Source: Pristionchus mayeri (lineage: Eukaryota > Nematoda > Chromadorea > Rhabditida > Neodiplogasteridae). From it: a DNA stretch of 64,000 nucleotides. Each line of letters opens with the position of its first letter. Within the stretch, counting starts at the first letter, position 1. Below the pieces are notes generated by a model. It made no database searches and had not been told where the DNA came from. It saw only the letters and a list, made by a program, of their open reading frames with translations. The stretch covers positions 3,844,001 to 3,908,000 of the forward strand of contig BTRK01000003.1 of NCBI GenBank assembly GCA_036245805.1, written 5' to 3'. This document shows, piece by piece, positions 55,705-64,000 of the stretch. The position numbers and the translations under genes are program-made.

Positions 55705-57470
55705 CCCCACTGCGATATCAAACTTGCAGTCCCCTTCGACGCAATTACCTTTTGTCAGATTGTTTAATACAAATTTATTCTCAACGAGGATCTACTTAAT
55801 GATTTATTTAAATTTACAATTATTAATATTTTAATTGCAAGTAATGAAGGACGAGCAGTAGGGGCCGGTGCGTGGCCAGATCGAAAACACCGGAAGAAGG
55901 TGAGTAGAAGAATGGAGAACAGTTTTCTTACTCTTCAATTCGCATGCTCTCTCGAACTGTCTACCCAGAAAATCGATTTGTTATCTAGTCGTTATCCTTC
56001 AATCGTGAGGTAGTGGTAATCGTTCTCAGTGTATTGTCATTTCATCCATGGCGAAGTGGTGCTGCAGCATGGTCTTATGGCTGAGTTGATTTGCTGATCG
56101 CTGATCAAGCTTGATCGTACAAAATTGACCGTTTTACAGTATCCCAACGGGTAGATAAAAAAAATTGATAATGAAATTGACCAAACCCCACTTGCCGTTT
56201 CATTCTTTGTATATGATCTCGGCGTGGTAATGTATGGTGTTGTATTGGGAGTGGCCGCTGAAGTAAAATAATCTATATGACGTTCTCTTTTCGTCAAGAG
56301 TTTTATTGTGACGTGATGAAGGAATGGAATAGTCATTTTTTTTAGACGTTACATATATTCTAGATCGCAGGATGTGAGCAAGCCATTTTACTTTATTTTG
56401 TGAGAGGCATCTCAGGTACTGAAAACTCGAAAAGGTTGGAATGGCTTCGTGAGAAATTACTCTTTTCTTGCACGTGCGCTCTCTTGCCAGACAGACAGCG
56501 AAGATGCAGAATGAAGTGAATCATGTCTATCTAGTTAGGAAACCTATATAACTTTATCATTTGAGAAAAACAATGTGGGCTTGGCGTTCTCCCCGATGAA
56601 ACGGCGCTGCAGCGTGTATTTGTAGCTGGGTAGCATTGCGGATCGTTGATATTGCTGAGTTGCCTTGTTTTAGAAAAATACAAGTATATTCTCCTTATTG
56701 AAAGCAATAGCCACGCTGTATTAAATTGATCAGAAAGAGAATGCGATCAACTGAGATATCAATAGATTTTTCATTTTACAAACGAGTAATCGACACCGTT
56801 ACAACTCTGGAGACACCCTGTACCCATATTGCGATTAGCTGTTGAATCTGGAGCTACATCCATGCACTAACGTCATTGTTCATCTTATCACGGGTCTTCT
56901 GTAAGGATGCAGGAACGTCTGCCACCAGAAAAAAAGTGATAGTCATGGATTTCGATGAAACTTAGTTTATGCATACCATTGGGGGTCAGACGGAGACCCA
57001 TGCACTTGGTTTGGGCAATTTCGCTCATTATCGATTGTTTTTATCTACCGCGTTGGGATGCTGTAAAACGATCAATTTTGTACGATCAAGCTTGATCAGC
57101 GATCAGCAAATCAACAGCCATAAGATCATGCTGCAGCACCACTTCACCATGTATGAAATGATAATACACTGAGAACGATTACCACGATCTCACAATGGAA
57201 GGACAATAAATCGATTTTCTGGGCAGACAGTGCGAGAGAGCATGCGAATTGAAGAGTAAGAAAACTGCCTTCAATTCTTCTACTCACCTTCTTCCGGTGT
57301 TCTCGACCTGCTCCGGCACCTCCTGCTCGTCGTTCATCACTTGCAATTAAACTATTAATAAATGCAAATTTAAATTAATAATTAAGTAAATACTCGTTAA
57401 AAATAAGTTTTGTATTTCCTAATCTAATTGCGTCGAAGAGGACTGCAAGTTTGATATCGCAGTAGTTGAA
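55705..57470. repeat. 1.77-kb inverted repeat with spacer
   Basis: The left arm, 55705-56140 (CACTGCGATATCAAACTTGC ... AGCATGGTCTTATGGCTG ... GATCAAGCTTGATCGTAC), recurs inverted at 57065-57470. About 900 bases of unrelated sequence lie between. Both arms carry the same exon-like block, broken by a stop in the left arm and open in the right. Confidence 0.75.
57288..57337 (-). CDS. Possible first coding exon, isolated
   Basis: On the minus strand ATG opens MNDEQEVPEQVENTGR and is followed by a good donor (GTGAGTAG). The plus-strand copy at 55845-55897 reads MKDEQ then stop, so it is broken there; a third, more diverged copy lies at 55228. No downstream exon was found, so this may be the stump of a gene captured in a repeat. 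Confidence 0.35.
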
Positions 57471-57948
57471 CACCACACCACTAGGGAGTTTTTTCACAAT
57501 TTCAAACCAAATAGGATAAGCTCAAGATTTAAGGGATTTTTCTGGCCAGAGCATAACAATTTTCATTCGAAATTGGTCAGTGTGATTTCGTGTTTTGCTC
57601 TCACCGTATAGATGATTCGCTCGGGTAACACTCGATCCAGCGAAGAAGGTCTGTTTAATTGCAAATCACAATATTTGAGACTCTTGCATGATACACTGCT
57701 AGAATGTGGTGTTGAGACGAACGACGAACATAATTCATCACTCCTATTGATTGGCAAAGGTGCGCATTTATTTCTGCCCCTTCAGAAGCCCTCCTTTTTT
57801 TATCCCTCCCATTTGCTATGCTGCCACGACTTACTCGCGATTTTTTTTATTTCGCTCACTCTTTTTTATAGCTTGCGTCTTCATCTTAACAATAATAGCC
57901 ATTTCCATAACTCCAGACTCCTCCCTCCTCTCGTTCCCCCTATCCTCG

Positions 57949-58037
57949 ATGTCGGACGTCCTTCTCATCTCAACTTCATGGCTGGAGGAGTAGGAGGGAC
58001 GTGCACGGTGATCGTCGGCCATCCATTCGATACTGCC
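57949..58037 (+). pseudogene. dif-1: First carrier exon, frameshifted (dif-1 type), copy 2
   Basis: MSDVLL is read from the ATG, then five extra bases shift the frame, after which NFMAGGVGGTCTVIVGHPFD is readable in another frame. This is the start of the mitochondrial carnitine/acylcarnitine carrier, including the PxD motif of the first carrier repeat. The donor after GATACTG is also altered. The flank on its left resembles the flank of the copy at 59528. Confidence 0.8.
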
Positions 58038-58483
58038 TCAGCACTCGGGGCCTACACTTCAGAAAAAAGTATGGAAATTATCGAATTTTTATCCATCAGT
58101 GGACCCCTGCACAGTTATTACGTTTTCTCGTGGAACGTCTTTTAAAAAGCAAAAACAAATTATCGATGAAATAGCTCTATTAGAAATAGCATACTCGAAT
58201 GTGAGGACGCCACTTGGCGCTTCACATTCAGCATACAATCTTGGTGTGATAGTGCTATCTGTGTGATATCTTTTATTTGATGGCGACATAATGTTTCACT
58301 TTCTATTTATATCGTGTGCAATCATCCTAATAGTAATGCGAAGCACGAGTATTACGTTAAATCGAATCACCTTGCCAGTAGTTCGTAGAATTTGATCTAA
58401 ATCTCAATGTATTTAATTTTCTCAACATTCCTCACTCCAATTTGTTGGCTTTGGTGTTCTTTTACTTCTCAACATTGTATTTA

Positions 58484-59339
58484 CAGTCGCGCCGGAAAGT
58501 CACCGTACACTTTTTGAATTTGCTGTATATTTTTGCCCAGGAAATGCATCTCTCTGGCACTCAGGTATGATGTATCAAATCCATCGGAGATTATGATCAT
58601 GGTATTATGGTATGACGTCATCGCATAGTTATTGTGTAGTGATGATGCAATCAATCTGCACTTTTTCAAAACGGCATTATTCTTGCATAGATTTTTTCCT
58701 GTTCGCCATACTTTCTATTATTGGAGATATGACCGAGGCCTACCCAGAATAAATTTTTCAGGGTGTTGCTCTGTCGCACATTTGCTGCAGCGAAGCTGCA
58801 AAAACAGGATCTGAAATTCGGAACTCGGCTTCTAGAGTAGCTGAGAGACCCGTTCAAAGCATCAAAATAATCACCATCATGAGTGCACATGATCCTGAGA
58901 ATATGAATACGATATCTCTTAATTTGCCCTCAGGGCATGACTTTTTTGCATGGCCATTTTTTGGACATCCATAACTTTACGGAAAAGTTTAGTAAAAATC
59001 TTATTTTTAGCTACTCTAGAAGTCGAGTTCCGAATTTCAGATCCTGTTTTTGCAGCTTCGCTGCAGCAAATGTGCGACCGAGCAGCACCTTCAGAAATCC
59101 AATCATAGAAAGCATGGCGAGCAGGAAAAAATCTATATAAGAATAATGCCGTTTTGAAAAAGTGCAGATTTATTGCGTCATCACTACGCAATAACTATGC
59201 GATGACGTCATACCATAATACCATGATCATAATCTCCGATGGATTTGGTACATCATAGCTGAGTGCCAGAATGACGCATTTCCCGGGCAAAAGGATACAA
59301 CAAATTCAAAAAGTGTACGGTGACTTTCCGGCGCGACTG
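58484..59339. mobile_element. 0.86-kb palindromic Tc1-like element
   Basis: Ends CAGTCGCGCCGGAAAGTCAC and the inverse, flanked by TA on both sides; arms of about 420 bases, centre near 58913. Ends and internal blocks (GTGATGACGCAAT-type, CCCTCAGGGCATGA) are shared with the element at 47257-48713, so both belong to one family of differing length. No transposase. Confidence 0.85.
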
Positions 59340-60507
59340 TATATCGCGTTATTTATATTGCAGATCAACCTTCTGCCTCCTCTAAACCTTTTCATCTGCG
59401 ATGTTGCAACGATTTTATTGGTTGCGATTTCTTGTTTCCCTATCTCTTTGTATAAGGTCAGCCTATCAGCATTAATTGTCTTTGCCCAGACTCCCTCACT
59501 TGTCTTCTCTTTCATCTTCGATATTTGAGGCCCTTCTCAACTTGGCTGGAGGAGTCGGAGGCATGTGCACGGTGATCGTCGGCCATCCATTCGATACTGT
59601 CAAGGCACGGTAATGAGATACTGGTAAATTGTAGGTTACAGTGATGTCGCGATGTTTGAAGAATTAATGGTACGGTATTATTTACTGTGAGCAAGGAATG
59701 AGAAAATAAATATACATCATTGCACGATATAATGATACTGTAGCTTTACGGTAGGCGGGGATTGGACGAAAATGGATGAATTGCCCCCGAAGCATCGACA
59801 TAAGGAAGGAAAAAACGTCCGGGAGGTATCATCAAAATTGTTAGAGCTGTAAAATTTAAAACAACAGCACATGTAGATAATCAAAGGAAAAAATCAGCAC
59901 ATTGGTAGAATAAAGTGAAATTCAGGAAAATCGCTGTGCAACAATTCAAAGATTACGGTAAGGTGACAATCAGGGTAAATAAATACAGTAACGTGAGGAA
60001 TCAGGCAATGCAGACTGTACTTTTTTTGAACGCGCGCACCTTTTCATTGATGCCTGTGGACGTGTTATTTTTTCTTATGTATTTTCTCAGGGGGCCGTGG
60101 GTTCGCCTACAGATGATGCCCAAGCCAACATCCGGTCAGAAACCACTTTTCACGGGTGCGTGACGATAACTTTTTGAACAAACCCTATTGCTTACGAATC
60201 GTTAGACGGATGCGCAGATATAAAAATGATGAAGCAATTTCTGCCTTTATTACTGCTTTTCTCACTAGAACATTTTGTTAGTTCTTTTGCACCACCGAAA
60301 ACTCCATCACAATTGTTGGTCGAGATATTCGTAGCGTCCTGAAGACTGGTTGCAGCCTCAAATTACCTCGAATTTTTTTTTCAGTATTTTAAAGCTCAAT
60401 TATAACTTTGACTTAAAGTTCAATACATTCCCAGGCGTCCTCGACTGCTGCAAACAGACGATGGCCAAGGAGGGAGTATTCGCCCTCTACAAGATCTGAT
60501 CGTTCTA

Positions 60508-61404
60508 TTAGGTTGGTGCATAAGTTTCTTTCTTTTTTATTTTTCAAATTTCTGTTGGCGTGCCTAGACTCTCATGATTTTCTGAATACCATGTGTTATG
60601 GCCATGACGCTAGATTACTTCCATACATTTGCTTTGGATCTAAGCATCATCGTGAGAAGTTGATAAGTCTCAGAAAATTAACATCGGAAAACGGCAATTT
60701 TGAGCATTATGGGATGAATCCAGGTTATCGAATAGTTGTGGGATTCTGATTCTACCCAATTGAGGAAGACTTGGACAGGAGTTCTTTGTTCTACTAAGCA
60801 CAAAAAATCCGGATTCGAACGTGTGTGGGAGACAGGAGAATCGAAAAAGTGTTGATTTCAGCGGATGAATCAGAACACGATTATTTCGAAATCTGCAGTT
60901 CTTCAACGGGAAGACCTATCCTTTCCTAAATTTGTTAGCATCCTTATAGGGGAAAGTACTTCACAACCCATCGAAATTGAGCATTCATCAATGCTGCGTA
61001 AGGAAGTTGCGCTCAGCAATTTGTGATCTATGATTTTCAAAGGCAGTAGTTCTGTAATTGGACCAACATTTCTAGTAGGTTTTCCAAGGCAGGTTTGGCG
61101 GGCTACGTCGTATGACATACCCCGTCAAAGTACTTTGTAATAATGTGCTAAATATAGCCTTTGCGCAATTCCCCTCGGAGCCTAGAGCAATTGAAAAGTC
61201 GGATTGCTCGACATGGTCCGATTACTTCCGAACTAAAATCTTATATTCTAATTGATCGAATCAACCCAATATAGTATTCGCTATAGTGTGCACCCATGTC
61301 CGTATCAACAGCAAAAACAATTATTTGATTGGCTCATTGCGACCACCTGGGGAGGTCAGAATGTTGTTGCATGAAAAAAGAAAGAAACTTTTGCACCAAC
61401 CTAA
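60508..61404. mobile_element. Mariner-type element without transposase, 897 bp
   Basis: TTAGGTTGGTGCATAAGTTT and the inverse AAACTTTTGCACCAACCTAA, flanked by TA. It lies 14 bases after the third exon of the carrier pseudogene. Minus-strand translations of its interior show a faint resemblance to those of the element at 35415 (NSCP..., KLSSTKN-like blocks), so the two are probably related. No catalytic residues can be identified. Confidence 0.8.
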
Positions 61405-61924
61405 TATCTTCGGACTTTATTATTATTATTGTGTTTTTAAAAATTGGGAATATTCTCTTATTGATTAGTGGAATAACGCATTCGAGTTACTTCATTATAA
61501 AAAATGTGAAAAAGAAAACTGATAGATTACGGTTTCATTTCCCAATTAGTAAGAAGATGAGCCAGCACGACCAATGCTTGATCGATTTTTCTTTTACAAA
61601 ATAAATCTCATCGTTGATTTTCTATTCTTCTTCTCAAGAAAATATTGCCTCGTCATCGGTAATCTTCGATCCCACCCTTGATATCGATTTCCATCCCCTC
61701 ATATTCAGGGCATGGCAGCTCCCCTGGTGGGCGTCACTCCCCTCCTCGCTGTTTTCTTCGGAGGATGCGCCATCGGGAAGAACATCCAGCAGAAGAATCC
61801 CGGTGAGTTTTTTTTTTAGAGTTTGTAGTTTGTTGACTCGGGGACTTGAATTATAGTTGTTCAATGAAGTATAATTTCTTGATGTGAAGTCGTATCCATT
61901 AGAGTTCGAGAAACGATACCAGAG

Positions 61925-61985
61925 TCTCTTCATTCTTTGCAATCTCTCGTCGATCGACTGGCCGAGAGAGTGTGTTAAACGAGGA
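61925..61985. repeat. CT/GA hairpin repeat in carrier pseudogene intron
   Basis: AGTCTCTTC with CAATCTCTCGTCGATCGA and the inverse GAGAGAGTGTG..CGAGGAC; a diverged member of the hairpin family. Confidence 0.55.
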
Positions 61986-62239
61986 CAGCGAGCGCCGATT
62001 TGCCATCACTAGCGTGTACTGTTCAATCAGTACACGCTAGCTTATTTCGAAAACATTCTTTTAAATTCCTTCAAATTCTCCGAGTTCTTAGTTTGATTAG
62101 TGACGCTTCTCTAATATTCTCATTCTTGATTTCTTTCAGATAAGGAAATGTCCTTCCTTCAGAACTCGAATTCGGGTGCGATCGTGGGTCTTCTGATGAC
62201 TTATGGTACCGGGAGAAAGAATCAAATGCCTCCTACAGG

Positions 62240-62885
62240 TATACGGTAGTCCAGAGGATTGAAAGTCTCCATTTGAAATGAATATTTTTAAATTTAAGAC
62301 AGTTGGTGGTAGGATGACATGCAAGATTTTTTTTCGGAAAGCTATGTTTCAGCAAAATTGATTGGGAACCGCTCTCTCGAAAATGAAATGAGAGAGAACT
62401 AGAAAATCGGAAAGCCCATCTCGTACATTTTTATTGATAATGAGAGTCTCTATGTCAATTTCCCACTCATTTCACTCTCTGGTTGTCAAATTACTCGTCG
62501 TATTTACCAAGTGATCGGTTCCCAGAAAATATTTACGAAATGGGCTTTTGGAGAATGCAATTACGAAATGAGTTTTTACAAAAACAATTTTCCGACTGGA
62601 GCTTTCGAAAATTAAACTTCACGAAAAAATCTGATAAATCAGCGTACCCCCGTTATGTGTGTGCATTAAAAATAATGCAATAGGAGCGTTCGCGTTGCAC
62701 CCATGTGCACAGCATGTCAGAGTGGATGAAAAGGCCCAGTTGAACGGCGGACGAGGAATTCATTGGTCTCCCCTCCAATCCCTTCCCAATCATTCTTCCC
62801 TCAATCCCCAACGACCGGTTGCTTCCCAAAACCCAGGAACCTTAAAATATATCTGTGAAACATAACGATTTTGAAACATTAAAAC
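62240..62885. other. No gene seen
   Basis: The sequence following the last carrier remnant. I looked for the carrier's second-half exons (LKSRLQTAPE, PANAACFFGLEL) and did not find them before the palindrome. Confidence 0.5.
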
Positions 62886-62890
62886 ACCTA

Positions 62891-63793
62891 TATGACGGCG
62901 GTCGCGTAAGAATCGAGCAATGACCTGAAGGGCCTGGCACGCCGATTTTTCGAAAACTTGTGCAAAGGGGTTCTCGATGATGCTGATCATCGTGTTCACC
63001 TTCATTTTGCACCAACTCGATCGATAGAGCCAGGCTGCATGTAGGCTGCACCTACTTTCCTGTCCGTAACTCGGTAACCGCTTGAGGAATCAACAAATTT
63101 TTACACAGGCAAAATATGTTTACCACGACACCGACAACACTAAATTTGAATATCAAAATATATGCTAATTATAGGAAAAATTGGTTCTCGAATATAAGGC
63201 AAAAACCAACGACGATAATTGTATGAGAAAATGCGTCTTGTTCTGGGGATCATTTTTCGTATGCAGGGTTTGACCTAGTCGTTTTTCTGCTACGAAATAT
63301 TTTCTGCCGAAGTTATCGCCTCTACGCCGCACAGTCAGCCCAAGATTGACGAATGAAAATGTGTTTCACTGTCAAATATACTCGCTAATCCAATTTCTGC
63401 GATGAGAGTGACTTGCAGAGTATATGTGCCAGTGAAACACATTTTCATTCGTCAATTTTGGGTTGAGTGTGCGGCGTAGAGGCGATAACTTCGGAAGAAA
63501 ATATTTCGTAGCAGAAAAACGACGAGGTAAAACACTAGACCCTGCATACGAAAAATGGTGTCATGGTAAACATATTTTGCCTGTGTAAAAATTTGAAGTT
63601 TATTCCTCAAGCGGTTACCGAGTTACGGACAGGAAAGTAGGTGCAGCCTACATGCAGCCTGGCTCTATCGATCGAGTTGGTGCAAAATGAAGGTGACCAC
63701 GATGATCAGCATCATCGAGAACCCCTTTTCACAAGTTTTCGAAAAATCGTTGTGCCAGACCTTGCTCGATTCTTACGCGACCGCCGTCATATG
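62891..63793. repeat. 0.9-kb palindrome (GCCGGTTAC/GACGGCGGT family)
   Basis: The left arm begins TATGACGGCGGTCGCGTAAG and the right arm ends CTTACGCGACCGCCGTCATA. Centre near 63345. It shares GATGCTGATCATCGTG and the TTCATTTTGCAC block with the palindrome at 49668, so both belong to one family. Confidence 0.8.
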
Positions 63794-64000
63794 TATGTAT
63801 GATTTAAATCAGATGCTTGATAATGACAATTTTGATCGAATAACTCCCTAAGATAATGCAAAATCATTTTTTTTAAATATTTGTTTTTGAAGAAAAACAG
63901 TAGTAATTGACCTAAACGCTAAGATGCCGCTATTCCTAGGTAATTGCTTATGGGCAATTCACGTAGGTCGATAGAGAATGTATCGGGCAAGGGTTCTTAG

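Larger units (their letters stand above)
59528..62239 (+). pseudogene. dif-1: Carnitine/acylcarnitine carrier pseudogene (dif-1 type), copy 3
   Basis: Five exons are in the right order: 59528-59604 (ALLNLAGGVGGMCTVIVGHP, FDTVK), 60101-60155 (VRLQMMPKPTSGQKPLFTG), 60435-60493 (VLDCCKQTMAKEGVFALYK), 61709-61802 (GMAAPLVGVTPLLAVFFGGC, AIGKNIQQKNP) and 62140-62239 (KEMSFLQNSNSGAIVGLLMT, then MVPGERIKCLLQ in a shifted frame). Breaks: the start codon position reads ATA, the first donor GC, ten extra bases follow the second acceptor, exon 3 ends without a donor and runs into a mariner-type element, and exon 5 has a frameshift. Exons for the second half are absent. Confidence 0.85.

Noticed and set aside
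57831..58022. Minus-strand frame of 63 codons opposite the carrier first exon, repeated at 59512-59694
   Set aside because: It appears twice only because the carrier exon and its flank are duplicated; the plus-strand carrier homology explains it.
1..64000. tRNA, rRNA, CRISPR array or bacterial operon
   Set aside because: I looked for cloverleaf arms with GGTTCGAATCC-like loops, rRNA segments and regularly spaced repeats and saw none; the content is eukaryotic.

Overview
The window is nematode nuclear DNA. The case rests on short spliced introns with TTTTCAG-type acceptors, likely trans-splice acceptors just before start codons, GC-rich exons in AT-rich surroundings, Tc1/mariner-type elements, and above all one complete recognisable gene: an unc-32-type V-ATPase a subunit (+ strand, 13785-28427). 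It can be read through 26 exon positions, all in frame. It carries two clusters of mutually exclusive exons, three alternatives at one position and two at another, as known for Caenorhabditis unc-32. I cannot fix the genus.

Left part, 1-13 kb: three minus-strand genes and many short hairpin repeats. From right to left they are a 93-residue one-TM protein (12975-11794), a membrane protein partly resolved by exons (10789-6836), and the first two coding exons of an astacin-like secreted metalloprotease (2199-1496) that runs off the left edge. The two membrane proteins end alike (FW, a TM segment, then YPEWV) and may be old tandem relatives. The 13.0-13.8 kb gap separates them from unc-32 and is probably a divergent promoter.

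Middle, 28-35 kb: after unc-32 come two + strand genes. One is a small protein resembling nuclear SPK/Myb-type domains (29254-31149). The other is a basic, KPEP-rich protein in ten exons (31659-35004). They may be one gene.

Right part, 35-64 kb: a decayed, repeat-filled block. Partial copies of the KPEP-rich gene (38.1-39.0, 40.3-41.9, 53.4-53.7 kb) alternate with broken copies of a mitochondrial carnitine/acylcarnitine carrier of the dif-1 type (43.2-45.4, 57.9-58.0, 59.5-62.2 kb). The carrier copies show lost start and donor sites, frameshifts and mariner insertions. Around and inside them sit long near-perfect palindromes (0.8-1.6 kb, one nested inside another, two with TA flanks and CAGT termini), two 0.9-kb mariner-type elements without a transposase, one decayed mariner transposase, and the 3' end of a LINE.

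In function only unc-32 is a securely intact, identified gene: the membrane a subunit of the proton pump, with tissue-specific isoforms made by exon choice. The rest is either of unknown function or genomic debris that records the order of duplication and transposition.
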